Positions 1-6,475 of a stretch of DNA of 6,475 nucleotides are shown one piece after another. Source of the DNA: Stenotrophomonas sp. (GTDB lineage Bacteria; Pseudomonadota; Gammaproteobacteria; Xanthomonadales; Xanthomonadaceae); assembly GCA_003484865.1 (NCBI GenBank), contig DMZT01000477.1:1-6475 (forward strand), read 5' to 3'. A program made the position numbers and the translations under genes. Positions within the stretch are counted from its first letter, which is position 1, and the number at the start of each line of letters is the position of its first letter. Under the pieces are notes generated by a model that was not told the origin of the DNA, ran no database searches, and saw only the letters and a program-made list of their open reading frames with translations.

Positions 1-999
1 GCCGCTGCGCCGGGCGCGATCACCCGTATCCATGTCAGCCGTGCCGGCGATTTCGGCCGGGTGCAGATGGAGGCCGCGCAGTACCAGCGCCCGTGGTTCG
101 GCCAGGTGGTCGTGGCCCGCGATTTTGGCCAGGCGCTGGAGGCGCGGCTGGAGACGCTGACCCGCCTGACCCGCTATCGTCCGGCCCGGTTCGTGCGCCT
201 GGGCGCCACGGTGGACGGGTACCGCGAGGTGTTCATTGCCGATGACCGAGGTGAGCGCTGCCTGTTGGCCCGCCTGGTCGTGGGTGCCGATGGGACCCGC
301 AGTGGCGTGCGCGACGCGCTGGGCATCGGCGTGGACGAACACGATTTCCAACAGACCCTGTTCGTGTCGCGGGTGCGTGCCGCACGTGCGCCGGATGGCA
401 CCGCGTACGAGCGCTTCACCGACAGCGGCCCGACCGCGTTGCTGCCGCGTGGCGACCGTCACTTCGGTGCGGTGCACGGCGTTGCCCGCGAGCAGGCCGA
501 GGCGGTGATGGCGCTGGACGATGCGGCGTGGGTGAGCCGCCTGCAGGGTGCGATCGGCTGGCGTGCCGGCCGGTTGCTGGAGAGCGGGCCGCGCAGCGCA
601 TATCCGTTGATCCAGGTGCTGTCGCGCGCGTTGGTCGGCGAGCGTGCCGTCCTGCTTGGCAATGCCGCGCAGACCATCCATCCGCTGGGCGCACAGGGCT
701 TCAACCTGGGCCTGCGCGATGCGCTGACCCTGGCCGAACTGGTCGCCGAGGCCGACGATGCCGGCAGCGATGCACTGCTGCGCGAACACGTGGCACGACG
801 TCAGGAAGACCGCGAGCAGACCATCGCCTTCTCCGGCGGGCTGGCACGCCTGACCAGCAACCCGGCACCGCTGATGCGGCCGCTGCGTTCGCTCGGGTTG
901 CTGGCGGCACAGGCCACGCCGATGCAGTCGATGCTGGTCGGTGGCGCGATGGGCTTCCGCGGCCAGGTGCCGGCGCTGTGCCGCGGAGCGGGCCTGTGA
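1..999 (+). CDS. ubiH: UbiH-type FAD-dependent ubiquinone biosynthesis hydroxylase (2-octaprenyl-6-methoxyphenol hydroxylase family), 5'-truncated by the window edge
   Basis: The frame is open from base 1, giving 332 visible residues. By recall of E. coli UbiH (about 392 residues), roughly the first 60-75 residues, including the N-terminal GxGxxG dinucleotide-binding motif, lie upstream of the window. The GTG at 61 is inside the protein and is not the start. Visible family features are the second FAD/NAD(P)H motif VGADGTRS (D97-G98 of the visible part), YERFTDSGPTALLP, and the C-terminal FAD motif LLGNAAQTIHP (N221, H227, P228), followed by QGFNLGLRD. The Asn in GNAAQ, where relatives have GDAAH, is characteristic of UbiH and argues for UbiH over UbiI or UbiF. 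The family hydroxylates the ring of ubiquinone precursors, C1 in E. coli, in a soluble Ubi complex. One departure is GAQG where E. coli has AGQG. The stop overlaps the start of the next hydroxylase, so the two are probably translationally coupled. Confidence 0.93.
   Translation, partial: AAAPGAITRIHVSRAGDFGRVQMEAAQYQRPWFGQVVVARDFGQALEARLETLTRLTRYRPARFVRLGATVDGYREVFIADDRGERCLLARLVVGADGTRSGVRDALGIGVDEHDFQQTLFVSRVRAARAPDGTAYERFTDSGPTALLPRGDRHFGAVHGVAREQAEAVMALDDAAWVSRLQGAIGWRAGRLLESGPRSAYPLIQVLSRALVGERAVLLGNAAQTIHPLGAQGFNLGLRDALTLAELVAEADDAGSDALLREHVARRQEDREQTIAFSGGLARLTSNPAPLMRPLRSLGLLAAQATPMQSMLVGGAMGFRGQVPALCRGAGL
985..988 (+). promoter_or_regulatory. Ribosome binding site for the ubiI-like gene
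   Basis: GGAG lies 7 nt upstream of the GTG at 996, inside the 3' end of ubiH. It supports GTG 996 as the start rather than any of the in-frame codons further upstream, which would make a long out-of-frame overlap with ubiH. Confidence 0.6.
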
Positions 1000-2171
1000 G
1001 CCGGCGTCCGCAGGACGTGGTGGTGGTCGGTGGCGGTGTGGTCGGCGCGGCCTGTGCCTTGGCCTTGGCCGATGCCGGGTTGTCGGTGACGTTGGTGGAA
1101 GGCCGCGAGCCCGCCGCCTGGCAACCGCAGCAACCGGATCTGCGCGTGTATGCGTTCGCGCCGGACAACGCCCAGCTGCTGGCCGCGCTCGGCGTGTGGC
1201 CGGCGGTGACCGCCGCGCGTGCCTGTGCCTACCGCCGCATGCGGGTCTGGGATGCGGCCGGCGGCGGCGAACTGCGCTTCGACGCCGATACGCTCGGCCG
1301 CGAACAACTGGGCTGGATCGTCGAGAACGATCTGCTGGTGGACCGCCTGTGGGCGGCGCTGCCGGGGGCCGGCGTGCAGCTGTGCTGCCCGGCGCGGGTG
1401 GAAGCACTCGAGCAGGACGCCAACGGGGTGCGCCTGCGCCTGGACGACGGCCGTCGGCTCGACGCCTCGCTCGCGGTCGCCGCCGACGGGGCCGAATCCA
1501 CCCTGCGCCGTCTGGCCGGGCTGGAGGTGACCCGCCAGGATTACGGCCAGCGTGGCGTGGTTGCCTACGTGGATACCGAAAAGAACAATGAAGCCACCGC
1601 GTGGCAGCGCTTCCTGGTGACCGGCCCGCTGGCGGTCCTGCCGATCAGCGCGCAGCGCAGTTCGATCGTGTGGACGCTGCCCGAGGCCGAGGCCGGGCGC
1701 GTGCTGGCACTCGACGAGGCCGCCTTCGGCCGTGAGCTCACCCATGCCTTTGCCGGGCGGCTGGGGGCGATGACCCTGGCCTCCAAGCGCGCGGCCTTCC
1801 CGCTGCGCTGCCAGTTGGCGACCGGCTACGTCGCCGGCCGCGTGCTCGCGCTCGGTGATGCGGCGCATGTGGTGCATCCGTTGGCCGGGCAGGGTGTCAA
1901 TCTCGGCCTGCGCGATGTCGCCGCGCTGCGGACGATGGTGCTGGCGGCACAGCAGCGCCGCCAGGAGTGGATGTCACCGCACCGCCTGCAGCGCTGGGCA
2001 CGCGAACGCCGCAGTGAGAACACCGTCGCTGCGTACAGCTTCGATGCGATCAACACGGTGTTCTCCAATGATGAGATGCACCTGACCCTGGCGCGCGGTC
2101 GCGCGCTGGGCTGCGCCGGCAAGCTGCCGCCGCTGGTATCGATGTTCTGGAAGCGCGCGGCGGGGGGGTGA
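996..2171 (+). CDS. ubiI: UbiI/UbiF-type FAD-dependent ubiquinone biosynthesis monooxygenase (VisC family)
   Basis: A 391-residue flavoprotein, close to the 400 residues of E. coli UbiI. The GTG start is chosen because it overlaps the ubiH TGA by 4 nt (GTGA), has GGAG 7 nt upstream, and puts the Rossmann motif at the expected place: G12-G-G14-V-V-G17, with E35 ending the second strand (VTLVEGRE). Next come QLRVYAF-like residues (DLRVYAFAP), the LGWIVEN segment shared with UbiI, the DG motif AADGAES (D164-G165), and the C-terminal FAD motif LGDAAHVVHPLAGQGVNLG (G287-D288, H294-P295). The family adds a hydroxyl to the polyprenylphenol ring using O2, FAD and a reductant; E. coli UbiI acts at C5. 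Placement right after ubiH matches the E. coli ubiH-ubiI order. UbiF-type regioselectivity (C6) cannot be excluded from sequence alone, so the symbol is less certain than the family. The codons before the stop contain a run of seven G. Confidence 0.9.
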   Translation: MSRRPQDVVVVGGGVVGAACALALADAGLSVTLVEGREPAAWQPQQPDLRVYAFAPDNAQLLAALGVWPAVTAARACAYRRMRVWDAAGGGELRFDADTLGREQLGWIVENDLLVDRLWAALPGAGVQLCCPARVEALEQDANGVRLRLDDGRRLDASLAVAADGAESTLRRLAGLEVTRQDYGQRGVVAYVDTEKNNEATAWQRFLVTGPLAVLPISAQRSSIVWTLPEAEAGRVLALDEAAFGRELTHAFAGRLGAMTLASKRAAFPLRCQLATGYVAGRVLALGDAAHVVHPLAGQGVNLGLRDVAALRTMVLAAQQRRQEWMSPHRLQRWARERRSENTVAAYSFDAINTVFSNDEMHLTLARGRALGCAGKLPPLVSMFWKRAAGG

Positions 2172-2183
2172 GCGGCACGCTCA
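2169..2183. repeat. Perfect inverted repeat formed by two convergent stop codons; possible bidirectional transcription end
   Basis: TGAGCG (2169-2174), loop GCA, CGCTCA (2178-2183). The left arm begins with the TGA of the ubiI-like gene and the right arm ends with the TCA that is the TGA of the EF-hand gene on the - strand. The 6-bp stem and triloop could act as a compact transcription barrier between convergent genes. There is no T-tract on either side, so a standard intrinsic terminator is not supported. Confidence 0.4.
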
Positions 2184-2585
2184 GTCGATCAGCCAGCCGG
2201 CCAGATCGGCGCGGTCCAGCGTGCCGCGCCGCTTCACGTCCAGCGCGTTGAATTCATCGGCCAGCGTCGGGTTGGCCTGCGCCTCGGCGCGGCTGATGAA
2301 GCCGTCGCCGTCGACATCCAGCGCCGCGAACGCGATGCGGTACTGACCCACCACGCTCACCGGCTGCACCGAACGCACCGTCACCGCGGCTTCGCCGGCC
2401 GGTGCGGCCAGCGTCACCTGATGGGTCACCTCACCCTGCGAGAGCGGCTGCGCGCGCACGCTGGCCGGCACCTCGCGCAGCGGTTCGCTGACGGCTGGCG
2501 ATGGGGTGTGGACCTGGGCCAGCGCGAGCGTGGGCAGCAGGGACACCAGGGACAGCAGCAGGGTGAGGCGGGATCGGCGTCGCAT
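2181..2585 (-). CDS. Small exported EF-hand domain protein
   Basis: A 134-residue protein. Residues 1-23 look like a Sec signal peptide: an RRRSR basic start, a Leu-rich core, and a likely cleavage after A-L-A23 before QVH. A low-complexity Pro/Ala/Val linker follows (about 24-80). Residues 90-101 form a canonical EF-hand loop, DVDGDGFISRAE, with ligands D90, D92, D94, the F96 backbone, S98 and E101. A second loop, 116-127, is degenerate: D116, K118, R120, G121, D124 and D127, with basic residues where acidic ligands are needed, so it probably does not bind calcium well. Known EF-hand families suggest periplasmic calcium sensing or buffering; no partner is visible. The ATG at 2585 is preferred because GGAG lies 5 nt upstream. 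An ATG at 2600 (MYGVS) would add five residues but has no ribosome site. The gene is downstream of rlmM on the same strand, with 112 nt between, and converges with the ubiI-like gene. Confidence 0.82.
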   Translation of the reverse strand: MRRRSRLTLLLSLVSLLPTLALAQVHTPSPAVSEPLREVPASVRAQPLSQGEVTHQVTLAAPAGEAAVTVRSVQPVSVVGQYRIAFAALDVDGDGFISRAEAQANPTLADEFNALDVKRRGTLDRADLAGWLID

Positions 2586-2590
2586 GGAAA

Positions 2591-2594
2591 CTCC
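2591..2594 (-). promoter_or_regulatory. Ribosome binding site for the EF-hand gene
   Basis: On the - strand this reads GGAG, 5 nt before the ATG at 2585. It decides between that start and the weaker ATG at 2600. Confidence 0.55.
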
Positions 2595-2608
2595 GTACAT
2601 GACGTGGG

Positions 2609-2626
2609 GCGCCGGGTACCCGGCGC
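2609..2626. repeat. 18-bp perfect palindrome in the leader of the EF-hand gene
   Basis: GCGCCGGGTACCCGGCGC is identical to its reverse complement. It lies 24 nt upstream of the EF-hand ATG, between a weak candidate -10 element and the ribosome site. It could be an operator for a dimeric regulator, an mRNA hairpin in the leader, or a REP-like relic. It lacks the GTAG head of the SMAG element next to it, and no T-run follows, so a terminator for rlmM is not well supported. Confidence 0.5.
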
Positions 2627-2637
2627 GTGCTTCGATC

Positions 2638-2643
2638 ATTGTC
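2638..2643 (-). promoter_or_regulatory. Candidate -10 element for the EF-hand gene
   Basis: On the - strand this reads GACAAT, a partial match to TATAAT, about 53 nt before the start codon. No convincing -35 box is seen at the right distance, and part of the upstream DNA is the REP-like element. If used, transcription would begin just before the 18-bp palindrome. This is a weak call. Confidence 0.2.
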
Positions 2644-2659
2644 GCGCGTTGCGCGGCCA

Positions 2660-2681
2660 GCCGGGCATGGCCCGGCGCTAC
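2660..2681 (-). repeat. SMAG-type (GTAG-headed) REP element
   Basis: On the - strand it reads GTAG, one C, then GCCGGGC, loop CAT, GCCCGGC: a perfect 7-bp stem with a triloop behind a GTAG head. This is the layout described for S. maltophilia GTAG REPs (SMAG), in which a GTAG tetranucleotide precedes an imperfect palindrome, usually in intergenic DNA. It begins 16 nt downstream of the rlmM stop and may stabilise or end that transcript. The head and stem are seen directly; family membership is by recall and was not searched. Confidence 0.65.
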
Positions 2682-2697
2682 CGGTGCTGCGCCTGGG

Positions 2698-3744
2698 TCA
2701 GCGCAGCGGCGAAGCCAGCACCGTGATTTCTTCGCGGTCGTGATACAGCTGCTTGGCGCGCAGGTGCAGCGGTTTGCCGGCCTGTTCCTGGAACAGCTCC
2801 AGACACAGGCGGGTTTCATCCCAGCGCTTTTTCATCGGCAGCTTGAGGTTGAAGATCGCGTGCTTGCACCAGCCCTCGCGGAACCAGGTGGCCATGCGCT
2901 CGGCCACGCGGCGCGGCTGTTCGACCATGTCGCAGACCATCCAGTCCAGCGGGGTCTCCGGCTGCCAGTGGAAGCCGTCGGCGCGCAGGTGCTCCACCAG
3001 GCCGGTCTCCAGCACGTGCTCGCGCAACGGGCCGTTGTCCACGCTGATCACCTTCACGTGCTGGCGGGTCAACACCCACGTCCAGCCACCCGGTGCAGCG
3101 CCCAGATCGGCCGCGCGCATGCCCGGCTTGACCAGCAGCTCGCGCTCGTCCGGCGTCATCAGGGTGAGCAGGGCTTCATCCAGCTTCAGCGCCGAGCGCG
3201 AAGGCGCATCGGGCAGCAGCTTCAGGCGCGGGATGCCCAGCGGCCACGGCGCGCTGTCGCGGGTATCGGCCACGCACACAAACGCATGACGACCATCGAC
3301 GAACACGATGTGCAGGCGCGGCAGGCCGGTGTTCGGCTTGTCGGTCAGCAGGCCGGCCTTGCGCAGCGCCGGGCGCAGTGCGTTGCCGAACGCGCGGGCC
3401 AGCCCAGCCAGCGGCTTGCCTTCGTCCGAGTCCGGATGCTCGACCCACATGTCGCCGAAGCGTTGCTGCCCCTGAAGCGCGGCAATGATCGGGGTGATGC
3501 GGTCGGCGGCATCGAGCTGCGGCAGCTCGGCCAGCACCTGCAGTTTCTGCCGGGCGAAGATCAGCGAACGCCAGGACAAGGCCTTGGACAGCGCCGCGCC
3601 CTCCTCGGTGACGAACACCACGTAGCCGTCATTGCGCTGGGTGCGCGCATAGCCGGCCACGTTGGCATACGCCGCCCGCTCGGAGAGCTCGGCGGCCAGT
3701 TCCGGTTCAAAGCCCTGGCGGCACAGACACAGCAGGCCGCTCAT
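2698..3744 (-). CDS. rlmM: 23S rRNA 2'-O-ribose cytidine-2498 methyltransferase RlmM
   Basis: A 348-residue protein (E. coli RlmM has 366) with similarity along its whole length. The N-terminal part (about 1-160) starts LLCLCRQGFEPELAAEL and continues through SLIFARQ and DRITPI, the THUMP-containing RNA-binding region. The methyltransferase half has GIPRLKLLPDAPSRSALKL, the SAM-binding motif ADLGAAPGGWT (residues 212-222), SVDNGPL, WMVCDMVE and FNLKLPMKKRW, and ends with QLYHDREEITV. The K-D-K-E set expected in RrmJ-type 2'-O-methyltransferases is present as K187, D272, K301 and E338 or E339. The family methylates C2498 in the 23S rRNA peptidyl transferase region, in the cytoplasm, using SAM. 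The ATG at 3744 matches the E. coli N-terminus in register, though the ribosome site is weak (AGG about 10 nt upstream). It lies 24 nt downstream of the deaminase gene and is probably co-transcribed with it. It is shorter than E. coli RlmM at the C-terminus by a short basic tail. Confidence 0.96.
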   Translation of the reverse strand: MSGLLCLCRQGFEPELAAELSERAAYANVAGYARTQRNDGYVVFVTEEGAALSKALSWRSLIFARQKLQVLAELPQLDAADRITPIIAALQGQQRFGDMWVEHPDSDEGKPLAGLARAFGNALRPALRKAGLLTDKPNTGLPRLHIVFVDGRHAFVCVADTRDSAPWPLGIPRLKLLPDAPSRSALKLDEALLTLMTPDERELLVKPGMRAADLGAAPGGWTWVLTRQHVKVISVDNGPLREHVLETGLVEHLRADGFHWQPETPLDWMVCDMVEQPRRVAERMATWFREGWCKHAIFNLKLPMKKRWDETRLCLELFQEQAGKPLHLRAKQLYHDREEITVLASPLR

Positions 3745-3768
3745 CGCATCGCGCCTGAAGCGCGGATA

Positions 3769-4329
3769 TCAGTAATGGGCACCGTTGATCTCTCCGTACT
3801 GGCGCAGGACCGCGCGCGCGGCGTCGCGCTCGATGTCGCGCACGACCTCGATGCCACGTTTGTTGAGTTCGCCGATCCAGTCCGCCGGCAGCGGACCCTC
3901 GTCGAACGGGGTGAGTTCTTCCACGTCCTGTGCGCTGGCACCGATCAGCAGCCGATCGATACCGGCCCAGATGGTGGCGCCGTAGCACTGGCAGCACGGC
4001 TGGGAGGAGGTCGCCAGGGTGATCGGCGACAGCACATCGTTCAGGCGCGGGGTCTGCAGGCGCTGCTGGGCCAGCATGTAGGCCATGTTCTCGGCATGCG
4101 CCAGCGAGGTCGTATGCGGGACCACGCGGTTCACGCCGGCGGCGATCACACGATGGTCCGGCCCAAACACCACGGCGCCGAAGGGGCCACCGGTCTGCGC
4201 CTCGACATTCAGGCGCGACAGTTCGATCGCCAGCGCGACCTTGTCGGCATCCTCGGGATAGACACGGCCCAGATCGATCTGGTCGTGGATCCAGGCGGGC
4301 AGGGTGAGATGGACTTGCGCGTACAGCAT
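3769..4329 (-). CDS. Zinc-dependent nucleoside/base deaminase (CDA/TadA/guanine deaminase superfamily)
   Basis: A 186-residue protein. The core is GGPFGAVVFGPDHRVIAAG (residues 47-65), then the HAE motif (H78, E80) and PCCQC (P111, C112, C115). These supply the zinc ligands His-Cys-Cys and the Glu proton shuttle of the deaminase fold. The GGPFGAVV segment resembles guanine deaminase and related small deaminases more than tRNA adenosine deaminase TadA, which is shorter and usually carries PCxMC. The substrate (guanine, cytosine, adenine derivative or a nucleoside) cannot be read from the sequence. The N-terminal 45 and C-terminal 50 residues extend beyond the minimal fold. The ATG at 4329 is the first in-frame start after a GAAGAGG sequence 11 nt upstream, a longer than usual spacing; an out-of-frame ATG at 4337 sits between. 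It is followed 24 nt later by rlmM. Confidence 0.85.
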   Translation of the reverse strand: MLYAQVHLTLPAWIHDQIDLGRVYPEDADKVALAIELSRLNVEAQTGGPFGAVVFGPDHRVIAAGVNRVVPHTTSLAHAENMAYMLAQQRLQTPRLNDVLSPITLATSSQPCCQCYGATIWAGIDRLLIGASAQDVEELTPFDEGPLPADWIGELNKRGIEVVRDIERDAARAVLRQYGEINGAHY

Positions 4330-4364
4330 CGGGACATGAACCTCTTCAAAGATGGAGCAGCGGC

Positions 4365-4370
4365 AGTGTA
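4365..4370 (-). promoter_or_regulatory. Candidate -10 element upstream of the deaminase-rlmM pair
   Basis: On the - strand this reads TACACT within CGATACACTGCC, about 35 nt before the deaminase start, giving a leader of roughly 30 nt. It matches four of six TATAAT positions. No good -35 box is visible. The position, between the glnS-distal hairpins and the gene, fits a separate promoter. Confidence 0.3.
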
Positions 4371-4422
4371 TCGGGCCGCGCGTAGGGACGCCGTGCCCGC
4401 GCTGAACGCGGCCACGCGCACG

Positions 4423-4442
4423 CCGGCGCAGGGCTGCGCCGG
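4423..4442. repeat. 8-bp inverted repeat (hairpin) in the glnS-deaminase gap
   Basis: CCGGCGCA (4423-4430), loop GGGC, TGCGCCGG (4435-4442): a perfect stem. It is the last of three palindromes met after glnS in the direction of transcription. No T-tract follows on either strand. It may be a REP-like relic or a weak terminator. Confidence 0.45.
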
Positions 4443-4465
4443 TCGCAGGGGAGCTGGAGCGCAGG

Positions 4466-4481
4466 CCCTGCCATGGCAGGG
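4466..4481. repeat. 16-bp perfect palindrome in the glnS-deaminase gap
   Basis: CCCTGCCATGGCAGGG is identical to its reverse complement. It is the middle of the three hairpins between glnS and the deaminase. It could be an RNA hairpin or a dimeric protein site; nothing else identifies it. Confidence 0.45.
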
Positions 4482-4501
4482 TCGCGCAGGTGACATCAGG
4501 C

Positions 4502-4522
4502 GGCCGGTGCCCGGCACCGGCC
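4502..4522 (-). terminator. Hairpin just downstream of glnS, candidate terminator
   Basis: Two 10-nt arms (4502-4511 and 4513-4522, GGCCGGTGCC and GGCACCGGCC) flank a single centre base, folding as an 8-bp GC-rich stem with a 5-nt loop. It starts 9 nt after the glnS stop. Position favours transcription termination or 3'-end protection of the glnS mRNA, but the following - strand bases (GCCTGATGTC) are not a U-tract, so intrinsic termination is not certain. Confidence 0.4.
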
Positions 4523-4531
4523 ACAGCCAGC

Positions 4532-6280
<1,749 letters not shown>

Positions 6281-6316
6281 GATGCGCGGTCGCAGTTAAA
6301 AGGCAGAAAGACCAAC

Positions 6317-6322
6317 AGTTTA
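6317..6322 (-). promoter_or_regulatory. Candidate -10 element for glnS
   Basis: On the - strand this reads TAAACT within GGCTAAACTG, about 37 nt before the start codon and in the only AT-rich patch of the upstream gap. It would give a leader of about 30 nt. The -35 region is GC-rich and does not match TTGACA, so the call rests on position and the -10 alone. Confidence 0.3.
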
Positions 6323-6414
6323 GCCTGTCGGGGGACGCGCCACCGCATTCGCGCTGTCGCCCCACGTTTTGCTGCGCAAACCGCGGGCCCCTTCTCACCA
6401 TCACCCAGACCCCC

Positions 6415-6427
6415 GCGCCTTCGGCGC
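6415..6427. repeat. Short hairpin upstream of glnS
   Basis: GCGCC (6415-6419), loop TTC, GGCGC (6423-6427): a perfect 5-bp stem. It sits 1 nt from the larger palindrome that follows, so the two together form a compact double hairpin. Confidence 0.35.
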
Positions 6428-6428
6428 C

Positions 6429-6447
6429 GCCCCCTGACTCAGGGGGC
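6429..6447. repeat. 19-nt near-palindrome upstream of glnS
   Basis: GCCCCCTGA (6429-6437), centre C, TCAGGGGGC (6439-6447): perfect 9-nt arms around one base. Possible roles are a terminator stem for a gene beyond the window, a dimeric repressor site, or a dispersed repeat. No T-tract follows on the + strand (CTCCCCTCC). Confidence 0.45.
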
Positions 6448-6466
6448 TCCCCTCCAGACGCATTCG

Positions 6467-6475
6467 GTAGTGCCG
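6467..6475 (+). repeat. Possible start of a second SMAG-type REP, cut by the window edge
   Basis: The last nine bases read GTAGTGCCG, which is how many S. maltophilia GTAG REPs begin. The palindrome that would prove it lies outside the window, so this is tentative. Confidence 0.35.

Noticed and set aside
61..63. GTG at 61 as the start of ubiH
   Set aside because: Upstream residues in the same frame (ITRIHVSRAGDFG) match UbiH, so the gene continues beyond the left edge.
528..995. N-terminal extension of the ubiI-like frame to an ATG at 528
   Set aside because: It would overlap ubiH by over 470 nt, the added residues are Arg/Ala/Gly-rich without similarity to the family, and the Rossmann motif would be displaced from the N-terminus.
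801..1877. A 358-codon - strand open frame antisense to ubiH and the ubiI-like gene
   Set aside because: Low-complexity His/Gln/Arg/Gly-rich translation with no motif; it lies wholly opposite strongly supported flavoprotein genes.
2586..2819. N-terminal extension of the EF-hand protein to 2819 or 2600
   Set aside because: The longer form overlaps the rlmM 3' end and runs through the REP element; the signal peptide and the GGAG site fit the start at 2585.
4330..4524. N-terminal extension of the deaminase into the glnS-deaminase gap
   Set aside because: The extra residues are Arg/Ala/Gly/Pro-rich, cross the palindromes, and do not belong to the deaminase fold.
6281..6475. T-box, riboswitch or attenuator controlling glnS
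   Set aside because: No specifier-loop layout, no antiterminator/terminator pair with a U-tract, and no leader peptide is visible; T-boxes would also be unexpected in this group.

Overview
The window looks like a stretch of ordinary housekeeping chromosome from a high-GC gammaproteobacterium of the Xanthomonadaceae, most likely Stenotrophomonas. The evidence is strong G/C bias at third codon positions, protein sequences close to gammaproteobacterial families (UbiH, UbiI, RlmM, GlnRS), and at least one GTAG-headed palindromic element of the kind described as SMAG/REP in S. maltophilia. The species call is an inference from recall, not from a search.

Layout: positions 1-2171 on the + strand hold two tandem FAD-dependent ubiquinone-biosynthesis hydroxylases. 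These are a 5'-truncated ubiH, which enters from outside the window, and a complete UbiI/UbiF-type monooxygenase whose GTG start overlaps the ubiH stop by 4 nt. The arrangement matches the E. coli ubiH-ubiI (visC) order. Everything from 2181 onward is on the - strand. Read in the direction of transcription it is glnS (6280-4532), a zinc-dependent nucleoside deaminase (4329-3769), rlmM for 23S rRNA 2'-O-methylation (3744-2698), and a small exported EF-hand protein (2585-2181). The ubiI-like gene and the EF-hand gene converge with only 9 nt between them, and a perfect 6-bp inverted repeat contains both stop codons.

Functionally the window covers quinone biosynthesis (ubiH, ubiI), translation (glnS, rlmM), a purine or pyrimidine base/nucleoside deaminase and a periplasmic calcium-binding candidate. 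The deaminase and rlmM lie 24 nt apart and are probably co-transcribed.

The intergenic DNA is the less ordinary part. All three larger gaps (2586-2697, 4330-4531, 6281-6475) hold perfect or near-perfect palindromes, some REP-like and some possibly terminators or operators; none has a clear T-tract. I see no mobile element, CRISPR array, tRNA, rRNA or novel defence-like system. The long open frames antisense to the real genes look like GC-bias shadows.
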